Source: Micromonospora sediminimaris (GTDB taxonomy: Bacteria; Actinomycetota; Actinomycetes; Mycobacteriales; Micromonosporaceae). Taken from it: a DNA stretch of 64,000 bases. The notes under the pieces were generated by a model that saw only the letters and a program-made list of their open reading frames with translations, was not told the DNA's origin and made no database searches. Below are positions 56,775-64,000 of the stretch, in pieces. The DNA lies in contig FOLJ01000001.1 in NCBI GenBank assembly GCA_900112325.1, forward strand, positions 1 through 64,000, in the 5' to 3' direction. Both the position numbers and the translations under genes were made by a program. How positions within the stretch are numbered: the first letter of the stretch is position 1; every line of letters starts with the position of its first letter.

Positions 56775-56811
56775 TGGAACGAACGTTCGAGGCAATCGAA
56801 CACTCGTTCTA
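56775..56811. promoter_or_regulatory. two tandem LexA (SOS) boxes
   Basis: TGGAACGAACGTTCGA (56775-56790) and TCGAACACTCGTTCTA (56796-56811) both contain the core GAAC-N4-GTTC of actinobacterial LexA boxes; the first matches the TCGAAC-N4-GTTCGA consensus in all but one position, the second in all but two. Their centres are 21 bp apart, two helical turns, so two LexA dimers would bind the same face. A leftward -10 candidate TACTGT (56827-56822) lies alongside. The likely target is the HEPN-imuA-imuB-dnaE2 operon. From 56828 to 57040 (213 bp) nothing further is recognised. Confidence 0.8.
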
Positions 56812-57040
56812 ACTGCTGCTGACAGTACACCCTCCCACCGACGAAAACGCAACGTGTGACGCGCCAACAACATCGCTCGGATCGGCAGCGTCGCGCAGGA
56901 CGCCGCAACTCGCGGCTTCACCGGCACCGGATACCGCGAGATGCGGCAACCCGGGGACGATCTGATGATCGCCGCGCGCCGACTCCCGGGGTGACGTGGC
57001 CGGTGGCGCGGGCGGTCCGCGTACCGGGAAGAATGGCGGC

Positions 57041-57529
57041 ATGCAGTCACACCCGAACGTCCGGGCGGTGCAGGACGCGCTCGATGCCGCGAACGCCCGG
57101 AACGGCTCCGACGCGCCCGCCACGGTCCGCCTGCTGCCCGACGCCGTGCACACCGCCGCGGCCGCCGCCGAGGCGCTCGGCGTCGACGTCGGCGCCATCG
57201 CCAACTCGCTCGTCTTCGACGCCGACGGGGCCCCGCTGCTGGTGCTCACCTCCGGCGCGCACCGGGTGGACACCACCGCGCTGGCCACCCGGCTCGCCGT
57301 CACCCGGCTGCGCCGGGCCACCCCGCAGTTCGTCAAGGAACACACCGGGCAGGTGATCGGCGGGGTCGCCCCGGTGGGCCACCCGCAGCCGCTGCGCACG
57401 CTCGTCGACACCGCCCTGGACAAGTACGACGAGATCTGGGCCGCCGGCGGCGTACCGCAGGCGGTCTTCCCCACCACGTACGCCGAACTGCTCCGAGTCA
57501 CCGGCGGGACCCCGACCGACGTGGCGTGA
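57041..57529 (+). CDS. YbaK/EbsC-type aminoacyl-tRNA deacylase
   Basis: Soluble protein (162 aa) of the YbaK/ProX editing family, which removes wrongly attached amino acids from tRNA. Family motifs are TAAAAAEALGVDVGAIANSLVFDADGAPLLVLTSGAHRVD (cited in part), KEHTGQVIGGVAPVGHP and the end region AAGGVPQAVFPTTYAELLRVTGG. ATG 57041 follows GGGAAG at ~10 nt. The conserved Lys of YbaK is not seen clearly, so the exact subfamily is open. It is followed by the carotenoid operon after 76 bp. Confidence 0.88.
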   Translation: MQSHPNVRAVQDALDAANARNGSDAPATVRLLPDAVHTAAAAAEALGVDVGAIANSLVFDADGAPLLVLTSGAHRVDTTALATRLAVTRLRRATPQFVKEHTGQVIGGVAPVGHPQPLRTLVDTALDKYDEIWAAGGVPQAVFPTTYAELLRVTGGTPTDVA

Positions 57530-57605
57530 ACGAGCGAAGCGAGCGAGCCATCAGGCACACCACAGTGGCGCCTCGCGCCGGCGGCGAGCGCAGCGAGGTG
57601 GCGGC
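57530..57605. repeat. GAGCGNAGCGAG-type short repeats between genes
   Basis: The gap contains GAGCGAAGCGAGCGAG (57532-57547) and GAGCGCAGCGAGG (57587-57599). Such GAGCGNAGCGAG words recur at gene boundaries in actinomycete genomes, to my knowledge, with no known function. No terminator is present; a promoter for the carotenoid operon was not identified. Confidence 0.4.
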
Positions 57606-58349
57606 GTGAGTGACCCGGAGAGCGTCCCCGAGCTGGTCACCCTGCACGTGTGGCGGATCGCGCCGGCCGCCGTGGGCCGGGCGCTGCCCCGGATGGCGGT
57701 CGACCCGCGCCGGCTGCGGGCCCTGCCCGGCGTACGGTTCGGCAAGCTGCTCGGCACCGGGACCGGCACCGGCTTCGGGCCCGGCGACGCGGACCTGACC
57801 CGGTGGGCGGCGCTGACGGTCTGGGACTCCCCCGCCGCGGCCGCCCGGTTCGCCGACTCGCCGGTGGCGCGGGCCTGGTCCGGTCTCGCCCGCGCGGGCG
57901 TCCGGCTCGACCTGCGACCGTTGACCAGCCGGGGTGAGTGGTCCGGCCGGCGGCCGTTCGGTGCGCCCGCCGGTGGCCGGGGCACCGGTCCGGTGCTGGC
58001 GCTGACCCGGGCGCGGCTACGTCCGACCCGGGCGCTCACCTTCTGGCGGGCGGTCCCGCCGGTGGCCGCGGCCCTGCACGCCGCACCGGGGCTGCTGGCC
58101 CGCTTCGGCGTCGGCGAGGCGCCCCTGGGCTGGCAGGGCACGGTGAGCGTGTGGCGTGATCCGGCGGATCTCGTGGCGTTCGCGTACCGTCACCCGCAGC
58201 ACCGGGCCGCGATCACCCGGACGGAGACCCAGCGGTGGTACGCGGAGGAACTCTTCGCCCGATTCGAGGTGCGGGACGTGGTCGGCGACCGGACGGTACT
58301 GGGGTGGGTCACCGACGACGGTGACCCGGCGAAGGGTGAACGGGCATGA
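57606..58349 (+). CDS. CrtA-like (spheroidene monooxygenase family) protein
   Basis: Soluble protein (247 aa) resembling spheroidene monooxygenase CrtA: LHVWRIAPAAVGRALPRMAVDPRRLRALPGVRFGKLLGTGTGTGF (cited in part), SRGEWSGRRPFG and ALTRARLRPTRALTFWRAVPPVAAAL match its conserved blocks. CrtA introduces keto groups in carotenoids; whether this member does so is not known. GTG 57606 with GAGG ~9 nt upstream. First gene of a tightly overlapping five-gene carotenoid operon. Confidence 0.75.
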   Translation: MSDPESVPELVTLHVWRIAPAAVGRALPRMAVDPRRLRALPGVRFGKLLGTGTGTGFGPGDADLTRWAALTVWDSPAAAARFADSPVARAWSGLARAGVRLDLRPLTSRGEWSGRRPFGAPAGGRGTGPVLALTRARLRPTRALTFWRAVPPVAAALHAAPGLLARFGVGEAPLGWQGTVSVWRDPADLVAFAYRHPQHRAAITRTETQRWYAEELFARFEVRDVVGDRTVLGWVTDDGDPAKGERA

Positions 58350-58939
58350 GGTTGGTGCGGTGGACACCTGACGATCTCCTCCGGCGACTGGACGACGTGG
58401 TGGCCGTCTACGGCGAGGCGATGGGTTACCGCGCCGACCTGCTGGAGGCCCGCCGCGGCTACATCGCCACCCACGTACGTCGGCCCGGCTTCCGCGCCGT
58501 GGCCAGCCTCACCAGCGCCGGCCACCTGGCCGGGTTCGGGTACGGCTACGTCGGCGCCGCCGGACAGTGGTGGCACGACCAGGTCTGGCGGGCACTGGAC
58601 CAGCCCACCCGGCGGCGCTGGCTGACCGACTGCTTCGAGGTGGTCGAGTTGCACGTGCGGCCACCGGCCCAGGGGCACGGGCTGGGCGCCGGGCAACTGC
58701 GGGCCCTGCTCACCATGGCCGAGAACGCCACCACCCTGCTGTCCACTCCGGAGGCCGACGAGCAGACCTCGCGCGCCTGGCGGCTGTACCGCCGGTTCGG
58801 CTTCGTCGACGTGCTGCGCGACTTCCGTTTCCCCGGCGACGAACGCCCGTTCGGGGTGCTCGGCCGGGATCTGCCGCTGCCCGCGCCGGGACCGACACCA
58901 CCGCCGTCGATGCCGACCCCACCGCCCACCCGGTCATGA
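58346..58939 (+). CDS. GNAT-family N-acetyltransferase
   Basis: GNAT-fold protein (197 aa). The acetyl-CoA loop is expected in VVELHVRPPAQGHGLGAGQLRALL; the end of the domain has SRAWRLYRRFGFVDVLRDFRFPGDERPFGVLGRDLPL. A Pro-rich tail follows. Start and stop overlap both neighbours (ATGA each), so it is an integral part of the carotenoid operon. Its substrate is unknown; acylation of the carotenoid or its sugar is one idea, but GNATs usually act on amines. Confidence 0.85.
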   Translation: MRLVRWTPDDLLRRLDDVVAVYGEAMGYRADLLEARRGYIATHVRRPGFRAVASLTSAGHLAGFGYGYVGAAGQWWHDQVWRALDQPTRRRWLTDCFEVVELHVRPPAQGHGLGAGQLRALLTMAENATTLLSTPEADEQTSRAWRLYRRFGFVDVLRDFRFPGDERPFGVLGRDLPLPAPGPTPPPSMPTPPPTRS

Positions 58940-59775
58940 CCGCACGCGCACCCGCCCGCGGCTACGCCTGGACGTTGCTGGCCCTGCTGGTACTGGCGCA
59001 GATCTGCTACCCGCTGACCGGCGGAGTCACCCGGGCCAGGCTGACCGTGGCCACAGTCGTGCTCGGCTACCTGCTCTCGGTCGGTCACGCCCTGGTCACC
59101 CGGGGGCCACGGGCAGCGACGGCGCTTGTCGCGGTGGCCACCGGCGGCGGGTTCGCCATCGAGGCGCTCGGCGTGGCCACCGGCTTCCCGTTCGGCAGCT
59201 ACGACTACTCAGGCCAGCTCGGCCCGAAACTGGCCGGCGTACCGCTGATCATCCCGCTGGCCTGGACCTGGATGGCCTGGCCGGCCTGGTTGGCGGCCAC
59301 CCGGCTCACCGGCGGGTCGTCCGGTCGGTGGCGCTGGCCCGGCCGCATCGCGCTGGCCACCGTCGGGTTGGCCGCCTGGGATCTCTTCCTCGACCCGCAG
59401 ATGGTGGCCGAGGGGCACTGGGTGTGGCGGGATGCCACGCCGGCCCTGCCCGGGTTGCCCGGCATCCCGGTCAGCAACTACCTGGGCTGGCTGCTGTTCG
59501 CGGTGCTGATGATGACCGCGCTGCGCCCGCTCGCCGGGCCCAGCGTGGCCACCACCGGCACCGGCGACCAGCCGATGTACGCGCTCTACCTGTGGACGTA
59601 CGGCTCCAGCGTGCTCGCCCACGCCGTCTTCCTCGACCTGCCCGCCTCGGCGGTGTGGGGCGCGGCCGGCATGGCGGTGGTCGCCGTACCGCTGGCCGTC
59701 ACCCTGCTGCGGGCCCGGCGGACCCGCGACCGGGCCACCGGTTCGCCACGCTCCCCGGTCGACGTGGTGGCATGA
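58936..59775 (+). CDS. cruF: CruF-type carotenoid 1,2-hydratase membrane protein
   Basis: Integral membrane protein (279 aa, about seven helices) of the carotenoid biosynthesis DUF422/CruF family. FAIEALGVATGFPFGSYDYSGQLGPKLAGVPLIIPLAWTWMAWPAW is the characteristic block (cited in part) and WDLFLDPQMVAEGHWVW the second. CruF hydrates the psi-end group of carotenoids at C1. ATG 58936 overlaps the GNAT stop; the stop overlaps the glycosyltransferase. With the next two genes it forms a cruF-cruC-crtD-type tailoring set. Confidence 0.88.
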   Translation: MTARAPARGYAWTLLALLVLAQICYPLTGGVTRARLTVATVVLGYLLSVGHALVTRGPRAATALVAVATGGGFAIEALGVATGFPFGSYDYSGQLGPKLAGVPLIIPLAWTWMAWPAWLAATRLTGGSSGRWRWPGRIALATVGLAAWDLFLDPQMVAEGHWVWRDATPALPGLPGIPVSNYLGWLLFAVLMMTALRPLAGPSVATTGTGDQPMYALYLWTYGSSVLAHAVFLDLPASAVWGAAGMAVVAVPLAVTLLRARRTRDRATGSPRSPVDVVA

Positions 59776-60899
59776 TCGCCGCGCTGGTCCTGCTGCTCGG
59801 TGTCACCGTGCTGACCGCGCACACCGTGGTCAACGCGGGCCGTTGGCTGCGCCGGCCGACCGACCGGCCGGTGGAGATCAGCGAGACGGTGGCGGTGCTG
59901 CTGCCGCTGCGTGACGAGGCCGACCGGGTCACCCCGTGCCTGCGCGCCCTGCTCGCCCAGCGGGGAGTGCCTCGGCTGCGCGTCGTGGTGCTCGACGACG
60001 GCTCGGTCGACGGCACCGCCGAGGTGGTCCGCGCGGTGGTCGCCGACGACCCCCGGGTCACCCTGATCACCGGGGTGAACCCCCCGCCGGGCTGGCTGGG
60101 CAAACCGCACGCCTGCTGGCAGCTGGCCACCTGGGTCGGGGACCCGGCCGACGCACTGGTCTTCGTCGACGCCGACGTGGTGCTCGAACCGTACGCCGTG
60201 GCGGCGGCGGTCACCGAACTGCGCGCCGCCGGGGCGACACTGCTGTCGCCGTACCCACGGATCGTGGTGCGGACGGTGGCTGACCGGCTGGTGCAGCCGC
60301 TGTTGCAGTGGCTGTGGCTGACCTTCCTGCCGCTGCGGGCGATGGAGCGTTCGCCGCGACCGTCGCTGGCCGCGGCCGGCGGGCAGTTCCTGGTCGTCGA
60401 CCGGGCCGGTTACCTGCGGGCCGGCGGGCACGCGGCGGTCGCCGACAAGGTGCTGGAGGACATCGAGCTGGGCCGGGCGGTGAAGCGGGCCGGCGGCCGG
60501 ATCGCCCTCGCCGACGGCTCCCGGCTGGCCAGTTGCCGGATGTACGAGGACTGGCCGCAGCTGCGTGACGGCTACACCAAGTCGCTGTGGGCCTCGTTCG
60601 GGCACCCGAGCGCCGCGGCCGTGGTGCTGACCGTGCTGCTGGCGCTCTACACCGCACCGCCGCTGGTGGCCGTCGCGGCGCTGCTCGCCGGTGCGCCGAC
60701 GGTGGCCGGGGTCGCCGTGGGCGCCTACCTGGCGGGGGTGGCCGGGCGGATGGTCAGTGCCCGGGCCACCGGTGGCCGGGCCTGGCCCGACGCGCTGGGC
60801 CATCCCGTGTCGGTCGCGGTCCTCGGTTGGCTGACCCTGCGGTCGTACCATCTGCGCAAGCGGCGACGCCTGTCCTGGCGTGGCCGTCCGGTGGGTTAG
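59772..60899 (+). CDS. cruC: family 2 glycosyltransferase (CruC-like)
   Basis: Membrane-associated GT-A glycosyltransferase (375 aa) with an N-terminal helix, nucleotide-sugar motifs VVVLDDGSVDGTAEV and VFVDADVVLEP, GGQFLVVDRAGYLRAGGH, LEDIELGRAVKRAGG and DWPQLRDGYTKSLWASFG, then two to three C-terminal helices. CruC-type enzymes glycosylate the 1-hydroxyl made by CruF; by context the acceptor is a hydroxylated carotenoid. The ATG overlaps the cruF stop (ATGA). Confidence 0.85.
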   Translation: MIAALVLLLGVTVLTAHTVVNAGRWLRRPTDRPVEISETVAVLLPLRDEADRVTPCLRALLAQRGVPRLRVVVLDDGSVDGTAEVVRAVVADDPRVTLITGVNPPPGWLGKPHACWQLATWVGDPADALVFVDADVVLEPYAVAAAVTELRAAGATLLSPYPRIVVRTVADRLVQPLLQWLWLTFLPLRAMERSPRPSLAAAGGQFLVVDRAGYLRAGGHAAVADKVLEDIELGRAVKRAGGRIALADGSRLASCRMYEDWPQLRDGYTKSLWASFGHPSAAAVVLTVLLALYTAPPLVAVAALLAGAPTVAGVAVGAYLAGVAGRMVSARATGGRAWPDALGHPVSVAVLGWLTLRSYHLRKRRRLSWRGRPVG

Positions 60900-60917
60900 A
60901 GCCTGGGAGGACGCGGC

Positions 60918-62405
60918 ATGGCGCGGATCGTGGTCATCGGCGCCGGCGTGGGTGGGCTGGCCGCCGCCGCCCGGCTGGCCGTCACCGGACACCAGGTGAC
61001 AGTCCTCGAACGTGCCGATGAGATCGGCGGCAAACTCGGCCGGCACCGCCGGGACACTCCCGAGGGCGCGTTCCACTTCGACACCGGCCCCAGCCTGCTC
61101 ACCCTGCCCCAGGTCTTCCACGAGCTGTTCGAGGCGACCGGGGCGAAGCTCGACGAGTACCTCGACCTGGTGCCGCTGGACCCGATCGTGCGGCACGTCT
61201 TCCCCGGCGGCGGTCCGGTGCTCGACTCCTGCGCCGACCCGACCGAGTTCACCGACCGGATCGGCGTGGCCCTCGGTGACCGGGCCGCCGGCGACTGGCA
61301 GCGGTTGTGGCGGCGCGCCGCCCGGGTGTGGCGGGCCTCGGAACGCGACATCCTGCGCCGCCGGGTCGACTCCCCCCGCGACCTGGCCCGGCTCGCCTGG
61401 CGGCTGGGCGACCTGGCCGCGATCCGACCCGGCCAGAGCCTGCGCGGGCTGGGTCGCAGCCTGATCTCCGATCCGCGGCTGCGGATGCTGCTGGACCGGT
61501 ACGCCACCTACACCGGCGCCGACCCGCGCCGGGCGCCCGCCGCGCTTGTCGCGGTCCCCTACGCCGAGCTGGCCTTCGGCGGCTGGTATCTGCGCGGCGG
61601 GCTGGGCACCCTCGCCGACGCGTTGCTGTCCCGCTGTCTGGATCTGGGGGTGGTGGTGCGCACCGGCACCGCGGTCACCCGGATCGACGCGGTGGGCGGG
61701 CGGGTGCACGGGGTACGCGTCGCCGACTCGACCACTCCGGTCCCGGCCGACGTGGTGGTGGCGAACGTCGACGCGCTGAGCGTCTACCGTGACCTGCTGC
61801 CCGACGCGCGTCGGCTGGCCGGGCTCACCGACCGCAGCCTGGCCGGGTTCGTGCTGCTGCTCGGCGTCCGCGGCGACTCCGGGCTGGCCCACCACAACGT
61901 CTTCTTCCCGCGCCACTACGACGCCGAGTTCGACGCGGTCTTCGGTGACCCGGGACGGGGGGTGCGGGCCCGCCCGGCCGCCGACCCGACGGTCTTCGTC
62001 ACCGTGGCGAACGACCCGGCGGTCCGCCCGGCCGGGCACGAGGCATGGTTCGTGCTGGTCAACGCCGCCCGCCAGGGCACCGCCCCGGGCGCGATCGACT
62101 GGCGTCGGCCGGGGCTGGCCCAGGCGTACGCCGATCGGATCCTCGACGTGCTTGCCGAACGCGGCGTGGACGTACGCGACCGGCTGGTGTTCCGCGACGT
62201 GCGTTCCCCGGCCGATCTGGCCGCCGCCACCGGCGCACCGGGCGGCACCATCTACGGTACGGCCGGTGGCCTGCTCCGGCCGGCCAACCGGGGACCGGCC
62301 CGGGGACTCTGGCTGGTCGGCGGCTCCAGCCATCCCGGCGGTGGTCTGCCGATGGTGACCCTCTCCGCGCAGATCGTCGCCGAGGCGATCGGCCCGGCCT
62401 GGTAG
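60918..62405 (+). CDS. crtD: CrtI/CrtD-family carotenoid desaturase
   Basis: FAD-dependent oxidoreductase (495 aa). Rossmann motif IVVIGAGVGGLAAAARLAVTGHQVTVLE at the N-terminus (cited in part), FHFDTGPSLLTLP, GGWYLRGGLGTLADAL, and the C-terminal signature LWLVGGSSHPGGGLPMVTLSAQIVAEAI. By neighbours it is probably a 1-hydroxycarotenoid 3,4-desaturase (CrtD) acting after CruF; a phytoene desaturase cannot be excluded from sequence alone. ATG 60918 has GGGAGG. It ends 1 base before the converging phosphatidyltransferase stop. Confidence 0.85.
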   Translation: MARIVVIGAGVGGLAAAARLAVTGHQVTVLERADEIGGKLGRHRRDTPEGAFHFDTGPSLLTLPQVFHELFEATGAKLDEYLDLVPLDPIVRHVFPGGGPVLDSCADPTEFTDRIGVALGDRAAGDWQRLWRRAARVWRASERDILRRRVDSPRDLARLAWRLGDLAAIRPGQSLRGLGRSLISDPRLRMLLDRYATYTGADPRRAPAALVAVPYAELAFGGWYLRGGLGTLADALLSRCLDLGVVVRTGTAVTRIDAVGGRVHGVRVADSTTPVPADVVVANVDALSVYRDLLPDARRLAGLTDRSLAGFVLLLGVRGDSGLAHHNVFFPRHYDAEFDAVFGDPGRGVRARPAADPTVFVTVANDPAVRPAGHEAWFVLVNAARQGTAPGAIDWRRPGLAQAYADRILDVLAERGVDVRDRLVFRDVRSPADLAAATGAPGGTIYGTAGGLLRPANRGPARGLWLVGGSSHPGGGLPMVTLSAQIVAEAIGPAW

Positions 62406-62406
62406 C

Positions 62407-63096
62407 TCAGCCGGCGTCGATCAGGGCCCGGCGCACCGCGGAGAGCAGCTGTCCCAGCCCGAAGGCGGCGAGCAGCACCCAGACCGCGGTCGCCATGGTG
62501 ATGGTGCCGGCGGCCAGGTCCACCTCGATCAGTCCACTCAGGCCGGCCAACAGCAGCCCCGCCACGGCCACACAGACCCGGGTGGGCCGCTCCCCCACGG
62601 TGACCGCGCCGATCTCCCGCATCCCGGCGGCGACCGCCCGGGCCCGGACGTACTCGTGCAGCCAGGAGAGCGCACCACCCGCGGCGACCAGCGCCCCCGG
62701 CGCGCCGACCAGCCAGAACGCCACCAGCCAGGCAGCCTCGCCGATCCGGTCGGCCAACGAGTCGTAGACGTAGCCGAGCCGGGTGGTGCGGCCGGTGGCC
62801 ACGGCCACCGCACCGTCGACGCTGTCGGCCACCGAGGCGAGCAGCACGAACAGCGCGCCCAGGAACGGCCCGTCGCCCGGTCGGACCGCGAGCAGCGGTA
62901 CGCAGAGACAGAGCAGCACCCCGACCACCGTCACCGCGGTCGGGCCGACCCGTAGCCGGCCCAGCAGGAATCCGATGTGGTAGGAGAAGCGCAGCCAGCC
63001 ACGCACCACGGGAGTGGCGGCCCGGGGATCGAACCCGCCGTGCAGCCGGGCCCACGCCGTGGCGTAATCGTTCCAGTTCAGCTGTCTGCCCACCAC
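62407..63096 (-). CDS. CDP-alcohol phosphatidyltransferase family protein
   Basis: Integral membrane enzyme (229 aa, about six helices) that moves a phosphatidyl group from CDP-diacylglycerol to an alcohol. The signature reads DSVDGAVAVATGRTTRLGYVYDSLADR: the acidic residues (D-x2-D-G ... D-x3-D) are conserved, while the usual A-R after DG is altered to a longer A-x-A-T-G-R spacing. The alcohol acceptor is unknown. GTG 63096 (or 63093 next to it) has only weak ribosome-site similarity. It is 43 bp from metF on the same strand. Confidence 0.85.
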   Translation of the reverse strand: MVGRQLNWNDYATAWARLHGGFDPRAATPVVRGWLRFSYHIGFLLGRLRVGPTAVTVVGVLLCLCVPLLAVRPGDGPFLGALFVLLASVADSVDGAVAVATGRTTRLGYVYDSLADRIGEAAWLVAFWLVGAPGALVAAGGALSWLHEYVRARAVAAGMREIGAVTVGERPTRVCVAVAGLLLAGLSGLIEVDLAAGTITMATAVWVLLAAFGLGQLLSAVRRALIDAG

Positions 63097-63139
63097 GGTT
63101 CAACCGTCGCGACAGCGCCGAGGTGTCGCGCGCCGGGTG

Positions 63140-64000
63140 TCACGTCTCGGCGCCCACCCGCAGGTTCTGCCATATCTCCCGGGTCGCGGTGGACCGGTTG
63201 AAGGTGATGAAGTGGATCCCCGGGACCCCCTCGTCGAGCAACCGGAGGCACATCTCGCTGGTCTGCTCGATGCCGAGCCGGCGGACCGCCTCCGGATCGT
63301 CGGCGACCCGCTCGAACCGCGCGGCCAGCGCGGGCGGGAAGGGTGCCCCGGACAGCTGCACGGAGCGCTCGATGGTGCCGATCCGGGTCACCGGCATCAC
63401 CCCGGCCAGGATCGGGGTGTCGCAGCCGGCGGCGGCCACCCGGTCCCGCAGCCGAAGATATTCGTCAGCGTCGAAGAACATCTGAGTGATCGCGAAATCC
63501 GCGCCGGCCCGGCACTTGCGGATGAAGTACTCGGTGTCGGTGTCGACATCCGGCGAGCGCGGATGCCGGTAGGGGAAGGCGGCGACACCGACGCTGAAGT
63601 CGCCGGAGTGACGGACCAGCCGGACCAGATCCTCGGCGTAGTGCACGCCGTCGGGGTGCGGAATCCACTCGCCGGTGGGATCGCCCGGCGGGTCGCCGCG
63701 CACCACAAGCACGTTGCGCACCCCGACGCCGGCCAGCCGGCCGATCACGTGCCGCAACTCGGCGACGGAATGGTTGACCGCCGTCAGGTGGGCCATCGGC
63801 AGCAGGGTGGTCTCGGTGGCGATGCGCTCGGTGACCGCGACCGTGGTGTCCCGGGTCGAGCCGCCGGCACCGTAGGTGATCGAGACGAAGGACGGACGCA
63901 GGGGCTCCAGCTCGCGGATGGCCTGCCACAACTGCCGCTCGCCCTGCTCCGTCTTCGGGGGCATGAACTCGAAGGAGAAGGTCGGCTGACAGTCGCGGAC
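63140..64000 (-). CDS. metF: 5,10-methylenetetrahydrofolate reductase (5' end cut by window edge)
   Basis: FAD enzyme making 5-methyltetrahydrofolate for methionine synthesis. The frame is open to position 64000, beginning within [16 protein letters not shown]; the conserved Glu of FSFEF is present, as are [57 protein letters not shown] and the end region [18 protein letters not shown]. The start codon lies outside. At least 286 residues are visible, close to full length for the family. Confidence 0.96.
   Translation of the reverse strand, partial: VRDCQPTFSFEFMPPKTEQGERQLWQAIRELEPLRPSFVSITYGAGGSTRDTTVAVTERIATETTLLPMAHLTAVNHSVAELRHVIGRLAGVGVRNVLVVRGDPPGDPTGEWIPHPDGVHYAEDLVRLVRHSGDFSVGVAAFPYRHPRSPDVDTDTEYFIRKCRAGADFAITQMFFDADEYLRLRDRVAAAGCDTPILAGVMPVTRIGTIERSVQLSGAPFPPALAARFERVADDPEAVRRLGIEQTSEMCLRLLDEGVPGIHFITFNRSTATREIWQNLRVGAET

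Noticed and set aside
56346..57050. Minus-strand open frame covering the SOS boxes and leader
   Set aside because: Composition is Arg/Pro-rich without motifs or ribosome site and it runs through the HEPN gene in another frame; the region is better read as regulatory.
59586..62333. Open frame of about 915 codons opposite the carotenoid genes
   Set aside because: Antisense shadow; the plus-strand genes have clear family motifs and coupled starts.

Overview
The window is high-GC, densely packed actinobacterial chromosome. It has many GTG starts, GTGA/ATGA stop-start overlaps and several apparent leaderless starts. Gene content fits Micromonosporaceae (Micromonospora or a close relative such as Salinispora): a dcw cluster with Wag31/DivIVA, SepF and MurE of the meso-diaminopimelate type, a divergent murT-gatD pair, an ImuA'-ImuB-DnaE2 mutasome, a cruF-cruC-crtD type carotenoid subcluster, and interspersed palindromes of the GCGTTGATCA kind. 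No rRNA, tRNA, CRISPR array, insertion sequence or prophage gene is visible.

Layout. 1-5715 (minus): a DUF2567 membrane protein, a ParA/MinD-like ATPase with a membrane-anchored neighbour, an RluD-type pseudouridine synthase, lspA, and a TraR/DksA zinc-finger protein with its own promoter. 5945-25025 (minus): the division and cell-wall cluster, transcribed mraZ-rsmH-ftsL-ftsI-murE-murF-mraY-ftsW-murG-murC-ftsQ-ftsZ-yggS-sepF-yggT-divIVA, followed by two small genes. murD is absent from its usual place between mraY and ftsW; a perfect 33-bp inverted repeat sits there instead. 25026-27338: a divergent control region with two clusters of 10-bp-spaced MraZ-type boxes, then murT-gatD (lipid II amidation) and a VTT-domain membrane protein on the plus strand.

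28145-32159: a NarL-type two-component system divergent from an ABC exporter, flanked by interspersed palindromes at both convergent junctions. 32184-35205 (minus): leuS, preceded by what reads as a complete leucine attenuator: a leaderless 12-residue peptide with three Leu codons, competing hairpins and an intrinsic terminator. 35240-40904 (minus): an Mrp-type Na+/H+ antiporter operon (A/B fusion, C, D, E, F, G). 41159-45999 (plus): MoxR ATPase, DUF58 protein and TgpA-like transglutaminase.

46208-56811 (minus): DUF3040 protein, dinB, a phosphodiesterase-like protein, a methyltransferase, dnaE2, imuB, imuA and a SAV_6107-type HEPN gene. Upstream of the HEPN gene lie a highly structured leader and two tandem LexA (SOS) boxes, so the HEPN gene probably belongs to the damage-induced mutagenesis operon. 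57041-62405 (plus): a YbaK-type deacylase and a five-gene carotenoid tailoring operon. 62407-64000 (minus): a CDP-alcohol phosphatidyltransferase and the 3' part of metF.

Most promising for follow-up are the missing murD with a palindrome in its place, the SOS-linked HEPN gene and its leader RNA, the leuS attenuator, the shared MraZ operator region, and a conserved-looking palindrome in the ftsZ promoter. All functional calls come from reading the sequence; no database search was run.
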